The notes under the pieces are model-generated. The model was given only the letters and a program-made list of their open reading frames with translations. It was not told the origin of the DNA and ran no database searches. Position numbers and translations under genes: made by a program. Of a stretch of DNA of 64,000 nt, positions 1-9,061 are shown in pieces (within the stretch, counting starts at the first letter, position 1; each line of letters opens with the position of its first letter). The stretch comes from Hortaea werneckii (lineage: Eukaryota > Ascomycota > Dothideomycetes > Mycosphaerellales > Teratosphaeriaceae), in the NCBI GenBank assembly GCA_037044905.1, contig JBAOKB010000113.1, forward strand, positions 1 through 64,000. The letters are read 5' to 3'.

Positions 1-281
1 TGACAGTTTCTTCGCTGCGTTTGAATGTCGGGTAGATGTTGTGGCGTGGAAATGGTTGGATATTGTTTGGCTGCCTCACAATAATTCGGGATAAACACGT
101 ACCTCCTGCTGTAGCTGGATCCCTTAGCATTGACGATTGCGGAGGTGCTCGGACCAGCTCGGACGGCCAGATGCCAAGCCTCCGCAAAGCCTACCGCGAC
201 CTCATCTGCAGTCTCACAAGAGAAGCTACAGTACCTATACTTGCATAGTAGGCAGGACATTCGTCTTCACATTCTGCCACT
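1..281. other. 5' flank of bL27m, no gene seen
   Basis: I see no convincing coding sequence here. Short overlapping open frames have no recognisable similarity. The stretch presumably holds the promoter and leader of the bL27m gene that starts at 282. Confidence 0.4.
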
Positions 282-1221
282 ATGCCTCTCGCCACCCCTC
301 TAGCGCCCCGCGCGCCATCCACCGCCACCCTCTCCCTCCTCTCCAACGCCCTCCGCGACCTCCGTATCTCCCAACCCGGTCCCGCTGCAGCCGCCAGCGC
401 CTTCCAAGCGAGAAACGCCTCCCATCAGGCCCAAGGTCGAGCAAACAAGGCCAAACAGGGTCCAGGCAAGCGTCTGGGAGCCAAGAAAACAGCTGGTCAA
501 TATGTAGTGCCGGGCAACATTTTGTTCAAGCAAGAGATCTCATCGTTCGCTGGAGATCACTGTTTAATGGTACGTTCGTTCCATATGCCCGTCCCATACG
601 CACAGCTACGTGACATGCATTCAACTCGATTTCGCTCAAAGAGCATTGCTAATAATCTATTGCAGGGCCGCGACCACACCATCCACGCCGCAGCACCAGG
701 CTACGTCCGCTACTACCGCGACCCAACTCGCCACCCCAAGCGCAAATACATCGGCATCGTCTTCGAAAAGGACCGGACACCTTCGACAACCCGTACACGC
801 CGCAAGGAGACGAAACCTAGGCATGCTGGCCTACCAGATGCCCTCCAGGGTCGAGGAGCAAATCGCCGGTGATCTCGCCGAAGACGGCGACTCCCCAACC
901 GACGTCCGCCAGCTACCGAACACCCAACGCCAGTCGAGCGTAATCAGCACCAACCCACCACGGGCGGGCAAGAAGGCCGCCGAGGGCATCAAGCTCACGC
1001 TACGTCCTGGCTACCAATACCGACAGAGCAACTACGAGATAGGACGTTCGGCCGAGCGGAAAGAGGCCGCTGCGCGAGCCCGGGGGAAGACGAGCCGGGT
1101 GTACACGCAATTCAAACCTGGCGATCGGTTTGCGGCGTGGCGGAAGAGTTCGGTGAGGGTGGCGAGGAACAATGAGCGGAGGGCTATGGGGAGAGGAAAG
1201 AAGGGTTCGGGTAAGAAATAA
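282..1221 (+). CDS. Mitochondrial large-subunit ribosomal protein bL27m, frame disrupted
   Basis: This is the mitochondrial homologue of bacterial L27 (yeast Mrp7 family), part of the large mitoribosomal subunit near the peptidyl-transferase centre. An N-terminal presequence-like stretch is followed by the L27 signatures KRLGAKKTAGQYVVPGNI and GRDHTIHA. Exon 1 is 282-569 and exon 2 starts at 666; the 96-nt intron has GTACGT and CAG ends, keeps frame and contains no stop, so retention would not be lethal to the frame. After GIVFEKDRT the original frame runs to a stop at 872. The expected continuation (LRQPVHAARRRNLGML, then a basic C-terminus with YEIGRSAERKE and KPGDRFAAWRK) lies in the +1 frame and ends at 1221. 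Skipping one C at 780/781 restores about 280 residues. No plausible intron explains the shift, so this is either a base-call or assembly error or a real mutation. Confidence 0.85.
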
Positions 1222-1718
1222 TGGGGACGGTTCTGTTTCCCTGAATCAGCAGAGGGAGGAGCTCGATCGGATGCTATAGATGAGGAGCTTTCCGGGGCGA
1301 AAAAGAAGTGTATGAATACAGAGATCTCGGAAAAGGAACTTGACAATTGCCACCATTTCCCCACATTCGCCGTCTCTATCGAAGTAGTGATCCGACCTTG
1401 CATTTTGGACATGCTCACATCTGGTGGTTTGTAATTCTTCCGGCCATCGACAGACTTCGCGTACTACCTTTGAAACAGAATTTGCCAGCCGTGATTGAGA
1501 TGTGCCCTCTCAAAATCGGCGTCAGTACATGACTCATCTGGACGACGTTTGCAGTGAGCCATGCGGCGCCGGGAGTTAGTCCAAAGCAACCCGAGATGAT
1601 CTAGTCGCGCGTTAATGATATCAGCGCCATAGTAAATTCCTTCGACCTTGCACCGAATGTCAAGGGACATTGTCTGAGACACAGCAGTAATCACTGCGCC
1701 ACCGGTCAATTCGGCATC
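1222..1718. other. Intergenic, no clear gene
   Basis: It covers the 3' flank of bL27m and the region beyond the recognisable part of the HET relic. A minus-strand open frame at 1464-1709 could be the decayed C-terminal part of the HET gene, but I recognise no HET C-terminal motif in it. Confidence 0.3.
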
Positions 1719-2488
1719 TCAGATCTTCCAATCAGCGAGCAAGGACGGACTCTCATGCCCAAACGACTTCATCCAGCGCAAAGCCTTGATCGTCGTCTCA
1801 TAATCGGCCTCAGTTTCACCAACCACCACTCTACTCCCTGACTTCTTTGCTACCACGCTCTGCAAGCAGCCATCGTCGAAGTCAATCGGCATAGGACCTC
1901 CCAGCGCTGAAAGAGTCTCATGACTAGCCTCAAGACTTCCCGGGCCCATCTTGTCAAGACTCGCGATCGTGTTGACGAAGCGACGGAAAGTGGCGGCTCC
2001 GAAGTCGTGATGCTCGCCGAGCCAGACGAGGAGCGCATTTGCTTTATACCGCATGACTAGGGACCAGATTCAACTTAGGGGACAGTTGGTGGCTGCTTGC
2101 ATCGACGCAAATGGTATCTAGCCACAGCGGTCGAGAATGAATCCATGCATCTCAATCGGCGTAAAGCATCCCCAAGACTGCCGGGTACAGTCATCTCAAC
2201 GTCGTTGACTACTATGTTGTTGGTCCTTGTTGAGTGCCGACAGTTGTGAGCTACGAACTCATATTGCAAATCCGGGTCACTTAGCGACATAAGCTCGAGC
2301 CGGCCTTTCAGTATCTGTTTAGGCGCGCCAGGATCTAAATGGAGAATGTAGATCTGGTTGTGATGCATGACTGTAGCTCTCAGTAGTCCAAAGAAGGAGG
2401 ATCTATCCCATCTCTGAGCGCTGCCGGGAATGGTCTTTTCCATCTTGGTAGTGCCTAAACAACTTGATGATCTTCGATGTAGAATCAA
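1719..2488 (-). pseudogene. Decayed HET (heterokaryon incompatibility) domain gene
   Basis: HET domains (PF06985) mediate non-self recognition and programmed cell death in filamentous ascomycetes. Reading the minus strand from 2488, the first frame gives IYILHLDPGAPKQILKGRL, SLSDPDLQYE and SLGDALRRLR, which match the N-terminal half of the domain. The next signature, RPLWLDTICVDA (family pattern RxLWIDAICINQ), is in a different frame near 2110-2150. The third, RYKANALLVWLGEHH (family pattern IYSxAxxVLVWLGE), is in another frame from 2054. The usual YEALSYxWG core is degenerate (YEFVAHNCRH). Three colinear blocks in three frames within about 400 bp, without splice signals between them, indicate a pseudogene. 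No downstream W-x-R-x-W-x-x-QE block is recognisable. Confidence 0.8.
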
Positions 2489-3249
2489 CTGGACGGTTGG
2501 TCTTACACCTTCTCACGATCCGATAGACTGTTAAATATTTTCTTCCTCTTTTGTCTTTCCCTCCCTCGCTCGGCTCCTTCAAACAATCCTGCTTTTGGGT
2601 GTTGTCTGGCAGGAGCGGCTAGAATACACTCCGCTCAGCTGGACCGAATGCTACTGTACTTCCGGAGCGGTTTGTCGTGCTCTCCGTCACAACAAAGATT
2701 CGTATCCGGCGACGACTTCCAACTGTCTCTCCGCTCAAGACGTGTAGAATCTGTGTGTCGAGATAACAGCTAGGACGAGGAGGGGCTGCTACTGGGATGA
2801 CTAGGATGTGCTGCACTGCACGTCGATTAGCCGAACGCCTTGCCGTTTACCGGTCAGCTTCTTCGAGTGCCTGCAACGAAGCTTGAATTTGGAAGGTGTT
2901 TGAATTTGTAGATTCCAGAGACATTGTCTACTTCTTAAAAAGGCGAGGGGGAAAAACAAGTGTGTATTGTCTCGAGATCCTGATCAATGTACAACCGTCA
3001 TCCTGTCATAGTGATCTTCTGCACAACTCAATAGTAAATTTCGATACCTGCCCAAGTAATCTGCTCCTGGACTAGGACAGATCTCTGAGCGTGAGTGAAT
3101 CGAAGTCAAAGAGATTAACCCGCGTCACCACCTCTCAGCCGCAGAGCAATAACGAGGCAGTGGCCAATCTAATGCGAGAAAGTCTCTGGGAATATTGGTA
3201 AGGAGTTGTGGTACTTCGACCTGTTTCAAATACCTTCACGACGGGTACG
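2489..3249. other. Spacer between divergent HET and DUF7580 relics
   Basis: No recognisable coding sequence. It lies between two relics transcribed away from each other, so it would once have held both promoters. A minus-strand open frame at 2619-2816 shows no similarity that I recognise. Confidence 0.35.
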
Positions 3250-3907
3250 ACGACGTCCAGTATCGCATAAACTCAGATAGAGCAATATGTCAAGAAGAAC
3301 AAGCATCAACGTCCGTCTCCACAGTGCTGCAATCGACCTCTGGGCGTCATTCTATCAGACTGCGCTGTGGTCTTGCACTCAAACTTACTTTGTACTGTTG
3401 CACAGGTCAGATACTACCCCTTGCCATGGATGCCCAAAACCTAGTTGTTGCAGGAACTCTCGCTCAGCCATGGCAACTCACCAGCAGGACATTGTGAGAC
3501 GCCACATGTGACTGCGAGCATTGACAATCTGACACAAACATCCGATGGGCGGTCGACGAGAGACGAGACCTTCTGGAGTCTCGGAATAGTGCTACTCGAA
3601 CTCTGCTTCGGCAAGCGCCTTGAGACCCACGATCTCTGGAGCAGCTCCTTCGCAAGGAATCCACTACACCCCTTTCCAGAGGCTTGCTATCGCTCAAGAA
3701 TGGGCGAGAGATGTAGAGCTGGAAGCAGATACAGACTTTGCTGAAGCAGTGCTGTGGTGCTTGCAAAGGGCACCGATTGATGCCTCTCGCAACGAGTGGC
3801 GGAAGGAATTCGTGCAATCTGTCATACATCCATTAGAGGGATGTTGCAAGAGTATGGCGCCGAGGAAGGTTGGAATCTCGCGCGGGTCAAGCGCTGCTGC
3901 AGTATAG
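3250..3907 (+). pseudogene. Decayed DUF7580 (kinase-like C-terminal domain) gene
   Basis: DUF7580 is a fungal domain related to degenerate protein kinases, often found at the C-terminus of HeLo-type or prion-inhibition proteins. The pieces, in order, are: HSIRLRCGLALKLTL (family pattern RxxLALxLASSxLQL); LPWMPKT followed at once by a stop in another frame; DETFWSLGIVLLELCFGKRLE, the hallmark block resembling kinase helix F; and, after a frame change near 3660, RLAIAQEWARDVELEADTDF, AEAVLWCLQR and WRKEFVQSVIHPLEGC. At least two frame changes and one in-frame stop separate the blocks, so no single product can be made. It diverges from the HET relic about 0.8 kb away. The function of the ancestral gene is inferred only from the family. 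Confidence 0.72.
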
Positions 3908-4575
3908 ATGTATCGTAACATGCCAAACGGCCCTGACTCGAACTCGTCCGTAACTTCATAGCCGCCCAAATAAAGGCCTCCACTTTCATATCCTTATTCC
4001 ACGTTTTGGTTGTCGTTGCACCGCCTGCGTCACTATCATACCATCCCACTCTGAGCCCACACGGACCGCGTAAAGCCGCCCACTTGTCCCGAAGACCGAA
4101 GCTCTTCCGCAGTTGACCACAGGCAGCGACGCCCACAGGAAGGATGCTTGTCCAACTACCCGACCTCTCACCAGCGTAGAGGGCATCTACTTGCCAAGTC
4201 GACCGGGTCTCCGCGACTTGGGGGAGGTGAATGTAGAAGGAAAGTAAAAGAGCAACGAGTGCGGAAACCGCGTGCATCATTGGCGGCTGTAGTTTCTTCC
4301 CCATTTTGGGTGCGGAATCGCGCCACGGCAAGTTCCCCGCAGTGAAGGTGAAGTGGTTCGGCAAGCACGCCGGGGTGTTGGTACAGGACGCGGCTGCATT
4401 ATTTGAAGAGGGCACCTTGTCCACTACGGAACCGGTCGCCACTATTATTTCTCCCTTTCTCCTGAGCAAGATCATACGGCAGCACCTTTCACCTGCAGCA
4501 CGAATTGTCGCCCTTGACCCGTTTCTAGCCCTTTCACACCACTTGAACTCAACATCGGCCCCCTCCGACAGCCGC
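3908..4575. other. Intergenic, weak antisense ORF only
   Basis: A minus-strand frame from an ATG at 4304 or 4280 to 3822 begins with a short hydrophobic stretch that could be a signal peptide. It has no recognised domain, and I do not call it a gene. The right-hand part forms the upstream region of the gene at 4805. Confidence 0.3.
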
Positions 4576-4730
4576 TGATTGGTCAATCCCACCCAGCGCT
4601 TGCTTTAATATTGCAGTGAGTGAGCAGGAAAGTGGAAACAAACTGCATTTGACTTTGTACTGAGACAGCAAACAACAGTCAAAGAACCAAGGAATCGCTT
4701 GAGAAGTCAACTGGGCACAAACTTATAATA
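4576..4730 (+). promoter_or_regulatory. CCAAT box and TATA-like promoter of the 4805 gene
   Basis: An inverted CCAAT box (CTGATTGGTC, the reverse complement of a CCAATCA HAP-complex site) lies at 4576-4585, and a TATA-like TTATAATA lies at 4723-4730. The leader from there to the ATG at 4805 contains no other ATG. HAP-type CCAAT boxes are common in promoters of respiratory genes, which fits a mitochondrial product. Confidence 0.5.
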
Positions 4731-4804
4731 ATCCGAGGGCTTCACATTTCTCCATCATCAGTTCAGCAACAACCTCAAGTTACGACCTACCAAGACAAAC
4801 CAAC

Positions 4805-5135
4805 ATGAATTCCCCTACGCGCCAGCTCCTCATGCAAACAGCAAGGCAATACTCAAGCCGCACAGCTGGACCGACTCGGAGAGAAAAGCTCGGTGCTGCA
4901 GCTATCATGGGATACTGTTGCATCGCCTTCAGCACACCATTCGCAGGCGCCGCCGTTGTGAGCAGGAAAGCACAGAAGGATCAACGGTATCAGAAGATGT
5001 AAGTTGAACAACTCACGTTTCATACCGCATGGTCGTCATGTGCAAGCGCTAATCGGGATCAGGCGTCCGCTCAGCTTTCGCGACTGCCTTCCCGGGTCAC
5101 GACTGGAAGACTACGCTGGTGCTCTTCGATCTTGA
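4805..5135 (+). CDS. Small single-span mitochondrial protein candidate
   Basis: I do not recognise the family. Exon 1 (4805-4998) starts with an Arg/Ser/Thr-rich, acid-free stretch (MNSPTRQLLMQTARQYSSRT) typical of a mitochondrial presequence. One hydrophobic span follows (AAAIMGYCCIAFSTPFAGAA), then a basic tail. A 64-nt intron at 4999-5062 has a GTAAGT donor, a GCTAAT branch-like site and a CAG acceptor. The join continues as MRPLSFRDCLPGSRLEDYAGALRS and stops at 5133-5135, giving about 87 residues. Without splicing the frame ends right after exon 1, at 5002. The CCAAT/TATA promoter and ATG-free leader support it as a real gene. The second exon is less certain than the first. Confidence 0.6.
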
Positions 5136-5370
5136 TGGATCGGCCGCGTTGTGCCACGGAGTGTGAGGCGCACTCGACATATTACGAATTGACGTCGGCG
5201 TTTGGGAATAATTCACAAGGGATGATCGGGTAGGGAGGAATAAGACGGATTCGGTCAACCTTTCAACGGCCGTCATATCGGTACACTTGCAATTCAGACC
5301 AAGACAATATATCCTTGATCGGGCGCCGAAACCGAAAGTCGATTTCATCTCATAGACGCCCACTTCTTTT

Positions 5371-5808
5371 TCATATTGAACTGAACCTATCTCCTTTGCG
5401 ACTTCTAAAAGGCTCTGCCGCTTCGTATTTCCCTTTTGTCGCCGCCTCTTCCTGGGCATGTGTTACTGGTGCCGGATCGCCCTCGGCTGCTTGTCTGCTT
5501 GGGCTCGGATTGTCGTCGCCCCCAGTAGCTGCAGCCTGTCGTTTCAGTGTGCTGGGGCCAGAAGGTGTCGCTGAGGATCTGTTCTCGAAGGCGGCCTGCA
5601 CCCGCATGCGTTCTCTTTGTTGGCGTCTCCTCTCGGCATCTTCGGCTCGTGCTTCTCGGTCGGCGTTGATGCTGCGTTTTGCGAAGTAGTAAGAGCCGCC
5701 GCCGGCGACGATGAGGACGGCCCAGCCGTAGCCTACTGATCTGATCTGCGACGGCTGTCAGCTGAAGTGCTCTGTTGGACTTCCTGGGTGAAGACGTACA
5801 GTGTTCAT
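5371..5808 (-). CDS. DUF4748-family small membrane protein
   Basis: Exon 2 (5371-5745) begins SVGYGWAVLIVAGGGSYYFA, followed by KRSINADREARA. A glycine-rich membrane span followed by this basic KRSIxxDR motif matches DUF4748, a small fungal family of unknown function that I believe is mitochondrial or membrane-associated. A Gln/Ser/Pro-rich hydrophilic tail rich in RRQQRER and polar residues follows. The likely start is a 9-nt micro-exon, 5808-5800 (Met-Asn-Thr), then a 54-nt intron (GTACGT to GCAG, 5799-5746). The join reads MNTIRSVGYGW and gives 127 residues. It converges on the small gene ending at 5135. No function is claimed beyond the family name. Confidence 0.7.
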
Positions 5809-6163
5809 GCTTGAACGTTGCAAATGTGAACCGCCTTGCTCTGAGAGATTTCAGATGGTTGATGGGCTCGTCTGATGAGCTACTTCCAAGTCTGCACTCT
5901 CACCAAATCCAACGTTACAGCGATGTAGAAAAGTGGTATCTATGGTCGTTGCGATGAACAGGAAGATGGTTCGGTGGTGAGCACGGACCTCCCGTAGCCG
6001 GCATTCACATGCGCCACGCTACGGCGGCGAGCTCCGACTGGGGTGACATCGATGTCAGCCCGGAAGATCAGCGGGCACAAAGGCATGCATCATCTTGACC
6101 AAGACAACTTCTTGCAGCGATCACCTTCCGGAGTTCATCAACCCCCAGAGGAGGCTTTCGAGT

Positions 6164-8758
6164 ATGGCACCGAAGAGAAAGGCGCCCGCCAGCAGCGGAC
6201 GTGCTTCCAAGCGAGTTGCCTCTGGCATCAGCACGCCCGTCTCAGGGAGCGACGAAGAGTATCTCAGCGCGAGTGAAGCCGAAGAGTCGAGCGGTCGAGA
6301 AGGGACACCCGCGTCAGGACCAAAGCGGAAGTATGAGAAGCATAAGTACGACGAAGTAGTCAAGAAATATCAGCCAGCGACGTATGCAACAACCAAGCAA
6401 GTCGAAGGCGACGGCGATGCCGCCAGCCGTCTTTTCAATCCCAAGCACAACTTCTTCAACGAACCTCTCAAATCAGACCATCGACTCAGACCGTTGTGGA
6501 TAGACCGATACAATGGTAGAGTGGTACTCGAGACTTTCTCCCCGAGCTTCAAGCAGGCACAGAACTTCCTCATCAACATCGCGGAGCCGCAGAGCCGGAC
6601 GACCAACATGCATGAGTATACTATCAGCCCGCACAGCTTATTCGCTGCTGTATCGGTAGGCTTGACAGAGCAGGATATTGTGAGGCAATTAGAGCTATTC
6701 AGCAAGACGAAGGTACCGGATAACATCGTCGAATTCGTCCACGAAGTCACCCAGTCGTTTGGGAAAGTACGACTAGTTCTGAAGCACAACAGATATTTCA
6801 TCGAGAGCAACGATGCGTCAGTGCTGCAGATGTTACTTCGAGATCCAGTGATAAGTCCTTGCAGAGTGGAGGAGTCGGCGGACTTGACAACAGAGAAGGC
6901 ATCGAAGATGGGAGGTCTCATCATCCCGGGCACAAAAGATGCGACACAAAATAAAGAGGCAGCGGCGCAAATGGAGCAGCAAAAGCGGCAGAACCAGGAC
7001 GAGGAGGACTCTGACGACGAGTTTGGGGGCAGGGATGCGGAGAAAGACATGACAGAGTTTCTACGAGAAGAGGAGGACGACGATGAGCTGGATCAAGTAC
7101 ATTCGTTCGAGATTGACGGCGGCAAGATCCAAGTTGTACAGGAGCATTGCAATGTGAAGCTCAATCTACCGCTCACTGAAGAGTATGATTTCCGCGCAGA
7201 CGAGCAGAACGCTACCTTGGACATCGACCTTCGACCAAGCACACAGATCCGTTACTACCAGGAACACGCTCTCAGCAAAATGTTCGGCAACGGACGTGCG
7301 CGAAGTGGCATTATCGTCTTGCCGTGCGGTGCAGGGAAGACTCTGGTTGGTATCACAGCTGCTTGCACGGAGAAAAAGAGTGTCATCGTGCTCTGCACAT
7401 CGGCAACTTCTGCAGGTCAATGGCGGTCTGAGTTCATCAAGTGGTCAAACATCAATCCGGACGATGTTGTGATTTTCACATCAACAGAGAAAGGTCGCAT
7501 TCCGAATCGCGCCTGTATCATCGTCTGCACATACAGTATGGTCACGCAGAACAGCCGCCGTGCGCACGATAGCAAGCAGACCATGGAAGCCATCACAGGT
7601 CGCGAATGGGGTCTCATGGTCCTTGATGAGGTCCACGTCGTGCCAGCCGAGATGTTCAGACGGGTGACAGAACGTATCAAGACGCATTCGAAGCTGGGGC
7701 TGACCGCGACACTTTTGCGTGAAGACGACAAAATCAAAGACCTTAATTTCTTGATCGGACCGAAGCTTTACGAGGCAAATTGGCTCCAGCTCAGCGAGGA
7801 AGGCCACATCGCTCGTGTCCAGTGTGCTGAAGTGTGGTGTCCAATGACTACTGAGTTTTACAGCGAATACTTGCAATCGAGGAACACGAACAAGCGCTCT
7901 CTCCTCTCCACAATGAACCCGCGCAAGTTCCAGGCTTGTCAGTTTCTAATCGACTTCCACGAGCGAAGAGGCGACAAGATCATCGTTTTCTCCGACAACG
8001 TCTACGCACTGAAGCAGTATGCCGAGGGTCTGAAGAAACCTTACATCTTCGGCGACACCGGGCAGCGTGAGCGAGACAACGTTCTACAGAACTTCCAGTT
8101 CAACCCGGCCGTGTCAACCGTCTTCCTGTCCAAGATTGGCGACACCTCACTAGACCTCCCGGAAGCCACCTGCCTCATCCAGATCTCCTCGCACTACGGC
8201 TCCCGACGTCAAGAAGCGCAACGACTAGGCCGGATCCTGCGCGCAAAACGCCGCAACGACGAAGGATTCAACGCCTTCTTCTACTCGCTCGTCTCCAAGG
8301 ACACAAACGAAATGTACTACTCCTCCAAACGCCAAGCCTTCCTCGTCGACCAGGGGTACGCGTTCAAAGTGATCACGCACCTGAACGGCATCGACCGGAT
8401 GCCGGACCTGCGCTTCTCGACGCAGGAGGAGCGCATGACGCTGCTGACGGACGTGCTGCTGCAGTCGGAGACGGCCGGCGAGCAGGAAAGCATCGTCGAC
8501 GATCTCTTCTCCGACAAAGCCACGTTCCGGAAACAGGGGGGCGCGGGAGGGAAGAAAGGCGGGAACGGCGTCAAGAGACAGGCCGGCACGCTGTCCTCCC
8601 TCGCTGGTGGCGAGGATATGGCGTATTTGGAGTATGCCAAGGGTAGTAGGAGTAATAAGGAGCTGGCGAAGCCGAAGAATGCCTTTTTCCGGAAGGAAGA
8701 GCGGGATAAGGAGAGGAGGCGGAAGGCGGCGCAGGATATGCGGGCGGAAGTGTCATAG
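6164..8758 (+). CDS. SSL2: TFIIH 3'-5' DNA helicase Ssl2/XPB/Rad25
   Basis: This is the ATP-dependent DNA translocase of TFIIH, which opens promoters for RNA polymerase II and damaged DNA in nucleotide excision repair. The intronless frame gives 864 residues from the ATG at 6164, close to yeast Ssl2 at 843. An acidic and basic N-terminus precedes the XPB N-terminal domain. Then come Walker A LPCGAGKT (near residue 389), the DEVH box LDEVHVVPAE (near 487), the RED motif LREDD (near 518) characteristic of XPB, and motif VI QRLGRILR (near 686). A Lys-rich tail closes the protein. An in-frame TTG lies upstream, but the ATG before PKRKAPASSGRASKR is the natural start. All key helicase residues are present. 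Confidence 0.97.
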   Translation: MAPKRKAPASSGRASKRVASGISTPVSGSDEEYLSASEAEESSGREGTPASGPKRKYEKHKYDEVVKKYQPATYATTKQVEGDGDAASRLFNPKHNFFNEPLKSDHRLRPLWIDRYNGRVVLETFSPSFKQAQNFLINIAEPQSRTTNMHEYTISPHSLFAAVSVGLTEQDIVRQLELFSKTKVPDNIVEFVHEVTQSFGKVRLVLKHNRYFIESNDASVLQMLLRDPVISPCRVEESADLTTEKASKMGGLIIPGTKDATQNKEAAAQMEQQKRQNQDEEDSDDEFGGRDAEKDMTEFLREEEDDDELDQVHSFEIDGGKIQVVQEHCNVKLNLPLTEEYDFRADEQNATLDIDLRPSTQIRYYQEHALSKMFGNGRARSGIIVLPCGAGKTLVGITAACTEKKSVIVLCTSATSAGQWRSEFIKWSNINPDDVVIFTSTEKGRIPNRACIIVCTYSMVTQNSRRAHDSKQTMEAITGREWGLMVLDEVHVVPAEMFRRVTERIKTHSKLGLTATLLREDDKIKDLNFLIGPKLYEANWLQLSEEGHIARVQCAEVWCPMTTEFYSEYLQSRNTNKRSLLSTMNPRKFQACQFLIDFHERRGDKIIVFSDNVYALKQYAEGLKKPYIFGDTGQRERDNVLQNFQFNPAVSTVFLSKIGDTSLDLPEATCLIQISSHYGSRRQEAQRLGRILRAKRRNDEGFNAFFYSLVSKDTNEMYYSSKRQAFLVDQGYAFKVITHLNGIDRMPDLRFSTQEERMTLLTDVLLQSETAGEQESIVDDLFSDKATFRKQGGAGGKKGGNGVKRQAGTLSSLAGGEDMAYLEYAKGSRSNKELAKPKNAFFRKEERDKERRRKAAQDMRAEVS

Positions 8759-9061
8759 AATGTTGTTGGAGGAATATGTGTACGATATGAAAAGGGTAGT
8801 TTGTAAGGTATGTAGTCATGATATTCTAGCTAGAAAAGGGCGAAGGGTGGACTCTGCACGTCATAGACCATGATTGCAGCTCTTGCGTTCTATGGAATAC
8901 GTACATCGGACTGTCTTTTGTAAGAGATGATATCGTCGAGTTCACCCTTCCGCTCTCAGAAGTTCGGAAACGCAAGCGAGACTGTTTAAAGATGCCGATG
9001 TAGCAGGTCCTCATCAGACCCATCAGAATCTTTGCAAAGCGTCACGCGTTTCGTTGTCCGT
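8759..9061. other. Convergent 3' spacer between SSL2 and CAF-1
   Basis: A short intergenic stretch between two convergent genes. I see nothing beyond presumed 3' UTRs. Confidence 0.5.

Noticed and set aside
3822..4304. Minus-strand frame with a hydrophobic start (MMHAVSALVALLLSFYIHLP)
   Set aside because: It could be a small secreted protein, but it lies beside decayed DNA, lacks cysteine pattern or family, and overlaps the DUF7580 relic 3' end.
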